A stretch of 64,000 nt of DNA from Cenococcum geophilum 1.58 (Eukaryota; Ascomycota; Dothideomycetes; Gloniales; Gloniaceae): NCBI GenBank assembly GCA_001692895.1, contig KV748193.1, positions 310,001 to 374,000 of the forward strand, read 5' to 3'. Positions 29,829-40,096 of this stretch are shown here, piece by piece. The notes under the pieces are model-generated. The model was not told the origin of the DNA, ran no database searches, and saw only the letters and a list, made by a program, of their open reading frames with translations. The position numbers were made by a program, and so were the translations under genes. Numbering within the stretch: the stretch's first letter is position 1; every line of letters starts with the position of its first letter.

Positions 29829-30252
29829 TATAACGGAACCTTATAGTAGGAACTACGATGGGCTCGTTATTAGGCTAGGTGTATAGGTAAAGTAAGTTAA
29901 AGTTAACAATATAATAATAACTGGTAGAGTGGTTGCCTAATAGATTAACTCTAATTATATTCTAAGAATCACTATAAGGAAGGAACTATCTAGGTAGAGA
30001 CTGTGGTCCTTTAAATACACAACCATACTCCTAAGAAATCCTTCTTGTACGTAATATACGCGTACTTTATCTACTTTAATACGGATTATATAGATCCCAC
30101 AGATTATATAGATTACCCTACGTGACCTTAGTTACTATTCCTCGTTATATAGTTCTACCAGTTCTATCCTAAACCGTGCCTAAATTAACCAACTAGCTTC
30201 TTCCGACTCTTCTCCAAGTAGTTATAATATTGTACTTAAAGCGTCCGTAATA
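29829..30252 (-). repeat. LTR of gypsy D (right)
   Basis: This is the partner of 22306-22729, with the same length and almost only transition differences. It lies next to the gag start, so it is the 5' LTR of the minus-strand element. Confidence 0.92.
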
Positions 30253-30257
30253 CACGT

Positions 30258-33200
30258 ACCCGTAATATATAGTCTCTACGATCCCAAAGGCCTTACCTCC
30301 TTAAGGATTCATCTCTCTTACTAATTTATCCTATTCCACAATCGTGTCCTTATAGCCCCCTATCTATAAGATCCCCTTATAATACTAGCTATAAAGGCTA
30401 ACCTTACCTACTAGTAGGACGTCTAGGCCTATAACCTAGCTTTTACCTAAGAAGACACCCGCTATAAAGCTAAAAAGAACTCTATACTAATAAAGATACT
30501 CTTCTAAAGTGCTATATTTAAAGAGGACTTTATATACGGTAGCGGGACAGATAGTAACGTAAATAGCGCCTAAATTATATAAATTTAACTGGTATAGAAA
30601 AGAACGTATTAATAGGATAGAAGGGATAACCTCTAAAAGATATAATAGGAGCTAAAAGAAGTAATAATAACGCTAGTACCCTAGAAGCCCCTAAAGTTAT
30701 ATACGCCCCTATTCTTATATAGCCCCCCTATAGTAGATATTGCCGTAATTAGTGCTATAGCGTTTTACTTTAATATATACTAAAAGGATAATAAGGTCTT
30801 TATAATAAGCTTATATAAAATTAACCAAATTATTAATAATAGGAAGGAAGAGCCAGCTAAGGGAACCGATAAAAAACTAGTTAAACGCCTTCTTTTTACT
30901 ATTTATATAAACTATAAGGATGCATTTTTAAAAGTAGCTTTAAATAAGTTACCCCCTTACCAGATATATAATTATAAGATTTAATTAAAAGCCAATAACT
31001 TGCCGGGCTATAGCCCCCTCTACTAGTATTTAATGGATAAGCTAAAAGTAATAAAGTAGTATTTAATTAATAACCTAGATAAAGGGTTTATTAAGCTAAG
31101 TTAAGCCCCTTTTACTTCCCCTATCCTATTTATAAAAAGCCTAATAAAGGCTTTTGTTTTTATATTAATTATTAAAAGCTAAACGCTATTACTTAAAAAG
31201 ATTGGTATCTTATTCCTTTAATTAACGAAACCCTTATATATCTAAGCTAGGTAAAAATCTTTACTAAATTTAATATCCGTTAAGCTTTCTACTAAATTAG
31301 AATAGACCTTATATTTAAATTTTTAATAACATTCTCTACCTATTATAGTTCCTATAAATATAAAGTTCTTTCTTTTAAACTAATAAACGGACTAGCTATA
31401 TACTAAAGGTATATAAATAACATTCTTTTTAATTACCTTAATTAATTCTATACGGTATACCTAGACGATATTCTTATATACTTAGATAATAAACTTAAGT
31501 ATTAAGTTTATATTAAAAAGGTCCTAGAGAGACTACGGAATACAGGCTTATAAGTTAATATTTAGAAATGTAAGTTTGGGCTAAAATATATAAAATATCT
31601 TAGGTTTATTATAACTATAAAAGGAATTAAGGTTAACCCTAAGAAGGTAAAGGCAATCTATAACTAGAAGCCCCCTTATATAGTAAAGGGATTTAGTCCT
31701 TCCTTAGCTTTTATAACTTCTACTGCCGATTTATCCACAATTATAGAATTATAGCAAAGCCCCTTATACGCCTAACTAAAAAGGATATTCCTTTTATATT
31801 TAATAATAGCTATATAGAAGCCTTTAAGGAGATAAAGAATCGGCTTATCTCTTCCCTAATTCTTTACTATTATAGCCTAGACCTTAAATTAATATTAAAA
31901 ACGGACGCTTCTAATAATGTTATAGCGGGAATTCTATTATAGCTATACCTGGACGGCGAATAGTACCCTATTACCTTCTTCTTAAAAATAATAGATGCGG
32001 CTAAGTATAACTATAAAGTATATAATAAAGAAATGCTAGCTATTATCTAATTACTATCCTAATAGCGCGCAGAGCTTAAAGGCACGAACTCCCGAATTAA
32101 GATATATACGGATTATAAAGCCCTAGAGTACTTTATAACTATAAAGCAGCTTACTAAATAATAAGCCTACTAGGCTAAATATTCTCTTAATTCTTCTTTA
32201 TAATTATATATTATTTTAGTAAATAAAACTCTAAAGCTAATATATTAACCTAAAAGAAATAAGATATAGGACCTTAAGATAAGTTAAAGACCTAATACTA
32301 GATGCGCGCGCTTTTTTATTCTAAGTAGCTTAACCTACAGATCCTTAAAGAACTGGATTCCGAATAAAAATAACTTAGTACCTATAGAGGAAGAAGTTTT
32401 AGATAAACCAATAGGACTAATTAACCGTATTTTAAATGTAAACTATATAGCTAACTCCCTAAAGGCCCTCCGGGTCTAAGCTATAAAAGATAACCCTAAT
32501 TTAGAAATAGAAGGACTGCTTTTATACTAGGAACGGCTTATAGTTCCAGATATTAACAACCTATAGATAAAGCTAATTAGTAAAGCCTACTATTAAGTCT
32601 CTACGGTATACCCTAATTAAGATAAGACCTATTAACTACTAACGCCCCGTTACTACTAGTGAGGACTCTTATTTAATATAGATTAATTTATTAGAAACTG
32701 CTACGCCTATAGACGCGTAGATGCCCCTAGGGATTAAACTCTAAGGTAGCTATAACCGCTACCAGTTTTAAAACGCCCTTGGGAATATATTATAATAGAT
32801 TTTAAGTCGTTTCTAAAGGACGCCTACAGCCACGACGCGGCCTTTGTAGTAATCGACCAATTATATAAATAATTTATCTCCCTTCCTTGTTTTAAGACCA
32901 CAACTATAAAGAATATAGCCCACCTCTATATTAATAATATCTATTAATTCTACGGCGCCCTTAAATTAATTGTCTCTAACCATAGTCCCTAGTTTATATT
33001 AGATTTCTAAAACAAACTCTACTATATCTTTAGGACTAAAATTAAGCTCTCTATTATATTCTATCCTTAAACTAACGGCTAAACCGAGATTATAAATTAG
33101 TACCTTAACTAGCAACTACGTCCCTTTTATAGACTACTATTAGGACAATTAGTTGGAATTACTACCTATAATGGACTACGCGCAGCTTATACTCCTCTAT

Positions 33201-34100
33201 AATAGTATAGAGATATTACTATTTAAACTACTCTACGGGTATACACCACGAACGTCTTTTAATTAGGATAGGCCTACTAAACCCACTACAGCCCGCGAAC
33301 GCCTTAGCTATAAAGAGGCCTAGGTACTCGCTAAGAGAATATATAGAGCCTAGGAGACTGCTTAAATAATTATAAAAAAGGTGTAGAAGAAGGAGTCTAA
33401 TATAAACCGATATTATTATAAGGTAGACTTTTAAGTAGGAGATAAAGTATAGGTATTAATAAAGAACTAGAAAACCTGGAGGCCAAGCTATAAGCTAGAC
33501 TACTAAATAGCTAGCCTATATAAGATTCTTTAAAAGGTAGGATCCTCTTTTAAGGTTAAGTTACTAGAATTAATAAAGATCCACCCTATCTTCTCCCTAG
33601 ACTGGCTATAAAAGGCTATAGATAATTTACTACCTAAGTAGTATAATAACCTCCTACTGCTAATCTAGATTATAGAAAATAAGAAATAGGAAGTTAAAGA
33701 AATCCTAGTAGTTAAAAAGGACTAGAATGTCTTAAAATACTATATAAGCTAGGTAGGCCACGACAAAGATCTAGAGTAGTACCTCGTATCTAATTTTAAG
33801 TACTCCCCCTATAAGCTATAGGACTTTTACCTAGTCTACCCTAACCTTCCCAGACTATTATATAAATTAAATAACTAAATTAAATACTAGGAGGAAGGGT
33901 TAGATAACTATAATAATTTAGACAATAATAAGGAGCTTAGATAACGCCTAAGGGCAGGCTTTCTTAGGAAGGGGGTTAATATAACGGTGCTAGAGCGCAT
34001 TACCTACTAAATTCTCCCTAAGTTCTGCTATATTCTACTACCTATTATATTATTGCATACTATCTAGTACTATTTTCTACTGTTAGCTTACCTACTACTA
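30258..34100 (+). mobile_element. Ty3/gypsy fossil E, pol region
   Basis: The plus strand reads as a complete gypsy pol in order: protease-side sequence to about 30.9 kb, reverse transcriptase at 30.95-31.6 kb (SPLY...LDKGFI and the later YLDDILIY-like blocks), RNase H at about 31.85-32.2 kb (a YTDYKALEYF-like segment), integrase at 32.5-33.4 kb, and a C-terminal domain ending near 33.95 kb. It is broken at very many sites by RIP. Its LTRs were not identified. The 5' part probably lies left of D at 21114-22305. Confidence 0.82.
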
Positions 34101-34540
34101 GCGCCTTAGCGGCTCGCGCTACTTATTTGTTTATACTAGCCCTAGCGACCCCCTTTTCTTCTCCTTAGCTTAGTATTTTTATTAGATAGCAATCCACAAG
34201 CTTCGGTTTAGAGGCATTTATATAAGCCGTTACAATAACAACCCTTTTTAATAACTTATTAAATCTTAGTAGATATATAAATAGTTGGACGACCCAATTG
34301 GAATGCGTCTTTAAGGTAGATATTAAGAATTCTACGGCTTTTAGTCTTGTTAAACCTATATTTATATACTTCCTAAACAACCAATTTAATACAAGAGACG
34401 CTTATACTAGTAACGGCTTAAATATTAGCATTTGTGCTGCTATAAATCTTTATAGTAAGGGCCTAAGCCCTTGTATAAATATTATATAAATTGCCTATTA
34501 CAAATAGTAAGATATAATAAGAATTTGGAAGCCTCTAGAG
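34101..34540. other. Unassigned, likely 3' end of gypsy E
   Basis: AT-rich, RIP-worn sequence between the integrase end of gypsy E and the next DNA transposon. It may contain the 3' LTR of E, but no second copy was found in the window. Short open stretches here show no recognisable protein. Confidence 0.45.
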
Positions 34541-34542
34541 TA

Positions 34543-34750
34543 CAGTCTATACGAGCTTCGGTGTCCCTCTCCCCCGTGCGCGCGCAACACCACACACCTA
34601 ATTTTGCTTCGTCTGCAGCTAAATTAGTATATATAGCTAGCAGAAAGCAGTGTAGTACATAGCCAGGGCTTGAGCCACGGCCCACATCAAATTCAGAGCT
34701 CGGAGCTCAATCTTAAAGCTATCTTAAACTTCCCTCCCTCACCAAATTGT
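34543..34750 (+). repeat. Left terminal inverted repeat
   Basis: It matches the reverse complement of 37799-38007. It includes a GTGCGCGCGCAACA block, a GCTTGAGCCACGGCCCA block and the doubled GAGCTCGGAGCTC motif. The two ends differ by transitions and small indels. Confidence 0.9.
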
Positions 34751-34797
34751 GATATTACCTCTAGATATTAGTGTTTTACCCTATCGTCTTCCTTAAT

Positions 34798-35835
34798 ATG
34801 GCTCCAAATATAGGTGACTGGCAGCACGCCCCCATCGAAATCCTTCTTACAGCCGGCGCCAGTAAGTCTGTATGCGCTCGTTAAGCCGATTGCTCTCCTA
34901 AGGCAATCCAACGTATTTAGAAGAAGATGAGGCTGTACGGAAAAACGAGGCTCGGTCGCGAATATAAGTTAAAATGCATACTAAGTAACAAAATAATTAT
35001 CGCATTGCTCTGCCGACTAGATAAGGCTCCGAACTTATATCTTAACGAAATAATATAGTTTATCTATAATTGGCTCTAGGTAGTTATAAGTAGGTAGATA
35101 CTAAGTATAGAACTAAGAGTTACTGGCTAGAGCTGGAAGCTAGTAAGGAAGCTTTTACTAGCATATATAAGGAAGTTGCTAATTATATATAAGGCTCGCC
35201 AAGTCGCCAGTAAGTAAAGCTAGAAGAATCGCACCTTATTCTAGGCTATAATCTTATAGTTTACCGTTAATTAGTTAGTGTTTATAGATAAATCTATAGC
35301 TAACTTAAAGACGGGTATATAAAAGGTATTTTAGTTACTAATAGGAGTTACACTAGTTCTATATACACTATATAATTATAATAAGTAGCGAGTTAATATA
35401 CTATCTGCTTATACCATTAACGGTATACTAGTATTATTAGTATATACCGGCTTAATAAATTTAGAGGGCTACAATTACTAGATTAAGTATGTTCTCCTAC
35501 CGTATTATAATCTTTATCTAAAACCAAGATTAGTAGTCATTATAAATAACATAAGCTTCCATTACTTAGCCTATATTAGCTCTCTTTTTAAGCAAGCCGG
35601 CGTAAAGCTTATGTACTTACCTGTATACTCACCCAATCTAAATCCAATTAAGGAGTTCTTTAATAAGCTAAAGGAGTTTATTTAACAATACTTTATTATA
35701 TAAAAGGAGGCGCTAGAGCAATAGGGTAATAGCTTTAATAGCTTTCTAAGTTAGTATATAAAGATTATAGGAAACAAGTCTAACAGCGTAAAAGCTTATT
35801 TCCGCCATAGCGGGTATATTAGTAGAGGAGAGTAA
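34798..35835 (+). pseudogene. DDE_3-type transposase relic
   Basis: Starting at ATG 34798 (MAPNIGDWQHAPIEILL), one frame runs 346 codons to TAA at 35833-35835, interrupted only by RIP-type TAG/TAA codons. The N-terminal third looks like a helix-turn-helix DNA-binding region. The catalytic half shows the family layout: a first acidic block (FIDKS, where FVDES-like is usual), then VGVT, an INNISFH block where the second Asp (usually D-N-A/S) has become Asn, and the third block LPVYSPNLNPIKEFF, where the final catalytic acid follows NPI. It would move the element by cut-and-paste. With one catalytic Asp changed and many stops it is dead. Confidence 0.82.
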
Positions 35836-35979
35836 GATTCTATAATATAATAGGGTGTTATTATTATATAGAGGAAGGCGTAGCTAAACCTTACGCCTAT
35901 AATATTTAATTTATATAAGAATTACTACTAAAGGGTATATATAATGCGTACCTGCGAGCAGGCGCACACTTAAGTTAAA

Positions 35980-37743
35980 AATCTACTACTAGTCAAGCCC
36001 AAGGCTCTCTAGATTACCACTAAGTACGCCTTTTAAACTTCTCTACTCCTTAATATCTACTTATAATCTCTTAGCGATTGCCTCTAGAACGCCTGCCTTA
36101 ATTATTACCTTAATTGGTGTCTTTCCTTACTTATCTAGCTTCTGCTCTCTAATTGACTTTAAATCCCACCGCTTAGTAAAAGCAACTTAGTAGGCAGCGT
36201 TAATATCTTCCTTCTAGGCCTCTAAGTCTTCTACCGCCTTCTTATGCCACTTAAAATACTCCCGCAAATCTATAAGCTAATTAACGCCTTAAGGACGTAA
36301 TAGAGGAGCAATTGGTAATAACTTTAAGCTAAAGAGTAAGGCTGCTAGAGGTGTAGATAGGCGCCTATAGTAACTGCCAGTTAGGTTAATATAAAATTAA
36401 TTTATAACGCTTAGAGTACTTAGTGTAAAGGCCTTAAAGGTAAGCTGCTCCTTTTTCTTATTGCCCATCTTCCTCTTAAGAAGCTTCTACATTAAGCTAA
36501 CTGGAGGAGTATATTTAGTAGTAAGGCCTTAATTAATCGCCCTACCCTATTCTCTCACGTCCTCCTATATAAGCTTATAATCGACTTACTAATATACCTA
36601 ACACTAGTTACTACCGCAGTTCTTATAACACTGCTACCGTTAAAATACCTTTATAAAGCTTATTTTAGGAATTATAGAGAGAGCCATAATATTACCATCT
36701 ATAGGCTATAGCGTATTTAGTAAAGAGCCTTATAAGAATTCTAGAGCCAACTATAAAGCTAATTACATTACTATAGAGGAACGGGCAGGAGCACGAGCTG
36801 CTTACTGCTTAATTATCTTAATATAATCTATAGCGAGTTTAACTTTAAGCCGCTCAAATAAGCCGTTGTTGCGATTATAACACCCTTTCGCTACCCTTAA
36901 GAGTTCTTCTTTAGAATCAATCTAATTAATTATATAGCTTAGGTTAAGATAGAACGTAAATCTAGTAGAGTTTAATCACCTAGTGAGCTTTACGGTAGCA
37001 TTATATAACTTCCTTTAAAAAGTATAACTAGTGAACTTCTGCTATAGAGCCTTATTAATTTTAAGAAGAACTTTGTGATTATACATTACCAAAAGGCTAA
37101 GGTAAGCCTTAGGAAATGTATAAGCTAATATAATAGTTAAGCGACTTATCTTTTAAAGCTTTACTAAGAATACTAGGCAATACTTAAAGAACGAGCCTCC
37201 GCCCAGAGGCTTTACTATATATTCCTCCTGCTCTGTTTAAAGCCTTAGAGCTAACTCCTCTTTACTCTCTACCAAAGGCTTATATACCGAAGGCTTATAT
37301 ACCAAAGTCTCTAGTAATTAAGGCCTCTTAGTAGGCGGCTGGCCTCGTAATATGGGGGGAGCTACACCCGCACGCCGTGGAGCTCTTACTATATTCTATT
37401 CTAGCGGTATATAAAAGTGTCAAACTTCCTCATTATCGTGCTCTTCGGCAGCCGCCGGATCAGTTAGAATCTTATTAAGCTCGCCTACAGTAAAATAGGC
37501 AGCCTGTTATAATGCATGCGGGGTGCTATACACTAGCAGTAGAGGGTAGTCAAGCTGCATATCAAGTTGGCTACTATATGCGGGCGGAAGATTCACAACC
37601 GTACTTATACTTAAGCTCTGCATAAAAGGAGGTGGACGACCGATCGCTGTAGGAGGCGGTACTGGTAACAATCGAAAGCGCTAAGTAGGTGGGCGACTAG
37701 AGGGACTACCTACAGAGGCAGGAGCAGGGCGTTTGGAGCTCAT
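35980..37743 (-). pseudogene. Second transposon-borne gene relic, function unknown
   Basis: A minus-strand frame opens at ATG 37743 (MSSKRPAPASVGSPSSRPP) just inside the right inverted end and stays readable for about 585 codons to about 35980, interrupted by RIP-type stops only. The N-terminal 150 residues are rich in Pro and Ser; the middle and the end are charged, with Lys/Glu-rich helices. No family is recognised. It faces the transposase gene, with about 145 bp between the two ends. Because both genes sit between the same inverted repeats, it is likely an accessory protein of the transposon or a captured host gene; neither can be chosen from sequence. Confidence 0.6.
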
Positions 37744-37798
37744 ATTAATGAGAGAAAGAAGCTTTACAACACCACAATCTGGAACAGATATCACGACT

Positions 37799-38007
37799 TT
37801 TGGTGAAGGAGGGAGGTTCACAATAGCTTCAAGATTGAGCTCCGAGCTCCGAGCTGCGAATTCAATATGGGCCGTGGCTCAAGCCCTGGCCACGTACTAC
37901 ACTGCTTTCTGCTAGCTCTACATACTAATTTAGCTGCAGACGAAGCAAAATTAGGTGTGTGATGTTGCGCGCGCACGGGGGGGGGACACCGAAGCTCGTA
38001 TAGACTG
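37799..38007 (-). repeat. Right terminal inverted repeat
   Basis: This is the inverted partner of 34543-34750. GAGCTCGGA occurs one time more in this arm than in the other. It ends CTCGTATAGACTG followed by TA. Confidence 0.9.
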
Positions 38008-38009
38008 TA

Positions 38010-39272
38010 TGGTGTTAAGGAGAGAGTTATATACGTAGCAACCCCGCTATGCGCGCTAAGCCTCGGTAAAGTCCGAACTAGGCCTAATATACGCCACACT
38101 AAGCCACCGAAGGCTAGCGCGAAATGGGGGGGCCAGGAACTTTTTACCGCTACCTCCGTATTTTAAAAATATATTTGGGCCATATTCACGGTGGCTGCAG
38201 GCTAAAGCTCTACGGTCGCAAAAAATCGAAGAGTTTAACTACCCATCTATTACGCCACCATAAAGCTATTATATAACTAGCTACTTATAGATAATATAAA
38301 TAGTAGAGTAAAGAGGCTATATTAGAGATATAGAGCCTTAATTATATATAGTTGTGGTATAGTTAAGGGTAGTTAATATTTGATTTTGGTGAGGGAGCGG
38401 GATGAAAGACCTGCTAAGCTTTTCCGCGCAATTATGAATACGCTAAATTCTTGGCACTACAAAATTTAATAGCCGAGCCCCTAGATAGATCAATTGGCCA
38501 ACGCTTGGTCTTGATTGTTCATGCAGTGTTATCTAAACAGTCACGTGAATTCCGAGGCTAAACTTCTCGCGGATCTATTGCGTTTGCAGTAGCTTCCGCA
38601 TGAACTATCTAAAGCTTATTGTAGAATTAGAATATGATCTTTAATCACAAAAACAATGGTCATTAAGCGCCGTACTTAGTGGGTTTTAGTGCTAGTATAT
38701 AGTAGATTTTCCCAAATATCCGTAACTTAGTAGTTAGCGTATAATAAAGTTTTAGTAGGTATTATATACTATAATATGGACACTATATATCCGCTAGGCT
38801 ATAATAGATTCTTTAGGGTAGTTATTATAGATCTATACAGGTTTTATATATATTAGCTAGTATTTAATAAAGTTATATATAGTTACAGAATTGCTAATAA
38901 TGTGTTTTTTTTTTTTATAAAATTAATTATAAGACCTAAAAATAATATATTCTAAAAGCCTAGGTTCTATTATATAATTAATTAACTTTTAAAAATGATA
39001 TAAAATATTAATGTTAAGTTATTCTAATATCTATAACCTCTGTAACGCGGATATTATTAAATTTACTAGGAACCGTTGCGGAACACGCTTAGACGTGATT
39101 CTAGTGGTTTCGCACAAACGTAGTTAGTCAGCTTGCGGACCGATTGAAAATCCGGACTAACAGAATCGCGTCTGAGCTTGCTGAGGTAAAGTATCCACGT
39201 TCATCTTATACTTTCCATTGATTCCACCTGCATTTCCATTATATTATTGACATTGAGAGAGAGAAGCCGACC
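38010..39272. other. Intergenic region upstream of ispF
   Basis: No gene is supported. A CCCTCCCTCACCAAA-like motif of the neighbouring transposon recurs inverted near 38385-38400, so 38.0-38.4 kb may be more element debris. RIP-type wear fades out by about 39.06 kb. The last 90 bases before the ATG are pyrimidine-rich (CCACGTTCATCTTATACTTT and following), as in fungal core promoters, and carry no obvious TATA box. Confidence 0.5.
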
Positions 39273-39779
39273 ATGATCCTCCCTGACGTCCGAGTCGGGC
39301 ACGGTTACGACACACACCGGCTTGTAGAATCGAAGGGGATGGTGGAGATTGTGCTCTGCGGCGTGAAGATACCACACCACGCGTCTCTGTTGGGCCACTC
39401 GGACGCTGACGTCGGCCTGCACGCGCTGACCGATGCCCTGCTGGCCACAGTCGGCGCCGACGATATCGAGAGCCACTTCCCCCCTTCCGACCCGCAGTGG
39501 AAAGACGCCTCCTCAGACCGTTTTCTAGCTCATGCTGCCAGGCTCGTCAGCCAAGAGGGCGGCACGATCACTCACTGCGACGTGACGCTGTTGTGTGAAA
39601 CACCTAAAATCAGCCCATACCGTGACCCCATGAAGACCGCGATTGCGAGTCTTCTCGGCTTGGAGGGAAAGCGTGTATCCGTCAAGGCGAGTACAAATGG
39701 GGGACTTGGCTTTGTGGGCCGCGGGGAAGGCATCGTAGCCCTCGCCACAGCAACGGTCGTGTTTCCGAGAGAAGAATGA
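39273..39779 (+). CDS. ispF: 2-C-methyl-D-erythritol 2,4-cyclodiphosphate synthase (IspF)
   Basis: This single-exon gene codes for 168 residues, full length for IspF (about 155-170). The family cyclises CDP-ME 2-phosphate to MEcPP and releases CMP in the MEP isoprenoid pathway. Visible family marks: [10 protein letters not shown] at 8-17 with metal ligands D13 and H15; [19 protein letters not shown] at 39-57 with third ligand H50 and conserved D54; [28 protein letters not shown]; and [10 protein letters not shown] at 145-154. In place of the usual TTTE(K/G) block there is STNGG at 140-144, so the conserved Glu is Gly143. The ATG in GACCATGATC is the first start and fits the family's N-terminus. 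No plastid or mitochondrial leader precedes the domain. It is GC-rich and free of RIP wear. Fungi use mevalonate, so a transferred gene is likely. It converges on the MFS gene, 317 bp away. Confidence 0.93.
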   Translation: MILPDVRVGHGYDTHRLVESKGMVEIVLCGVKIPHHASLLGHSDADVGLHALTDALLATVGADDIESHFPPSDPQWKDASSDRFLAHAARLVSQEGGTITHCDVTLLCETPKISPYRDPMKTAIASLLGLEGKRVSVKASTNGGLGFVGRGEGIVALATATVVFPREE

Positions 39780-40096
39780 CCATCGAATACAAGTGTTAAA
39801 GATTAAAAGATATAATTATTCATCTAATTGACTAACGCACTCTAAACCATCTTTAATAATACTGTAAAACACTGCAGTTCTCGGCTGTTGCTAAGTTTTT
39901 CCCAGTTTTTCTTCTATGGCTGTCTTAGCTACCCTCTCATAAGTCTTCCACGGCATTTTCGGATTGTCAATTCTCTTTCACCGGTTGCAACTGGACTGCG
40001 TGTTAATTTTTAAAATTTTTGTTTTAAATAAAGTTTGACGTTTTTGAATTAGAACTCAGTAATGTTCCCTTCAAGATCAGGGAAGTAAATCCTCGT
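39780..40096. other. Shared 3' intergenic region of ispF and the MFS gene
   Basis: 317 bp between two converging stop codons. It is AT-rich, with a TTAAAATTTTTGTTTTAAA tract near 40010-40028 that could serve polyadenylation on either strand. No gene is seen. Confidence 0.5.

Larger units (their letters stand above)
22306..30252 (-). mobile_element. Ty3/gypsy LTR retrotransposon fossil D
   Basis: This is a 7.9-kb element with two 424-bp LTRs, read on the minus strand. Gag starts at an ATG at 29783 (MPPKAATTTPL) and includes the FL-GRAL-WFKPYL type of segment near 29.45 kb; a zinc-knuckle region lies near 28.75 kb; reverse transcriptase is clear at about 26.1-25.8 kb (YR-LN-ITRKDRY-LPLI-like); RNase H and integrase follow to the left. 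The flanks carry CATAT (22301-22305) and CACGT (30253-30257), the same 5-bp duplication after RIP. Many dozens of breaks; not active. N bases occur near 23.9 kb. Confidence 0.9.
34543..38007. mobile_element. DDE (Tc1/mariner-like) DNA transposon with two convergent genes
   Basis: This is a 3465-bp element with long inverted ends of about 208 bp (34543-~34750 and ~37799-38007) starting CAGTCTATACGAGCTTCGG, flanked by TA on both sides (34541-34542 and 38008-38009). TA targets plus a DDE_3-type transposase point to the Tc1/mariner group. The interior carries a plus-strand transposase relic and a second relic of about 1.76 kb on the minus strand, facing it. RIP has introduced many in-frame TAA/TAG codons, but both frames stay uninterrupted by indels over most of their length. 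Confidence 0.9.

Noticed and set aside
39201-39476. Minus-strand open frame over ispF
   Set aside because: It is an antisense shadow in GC-rich coding sequence with no family match.
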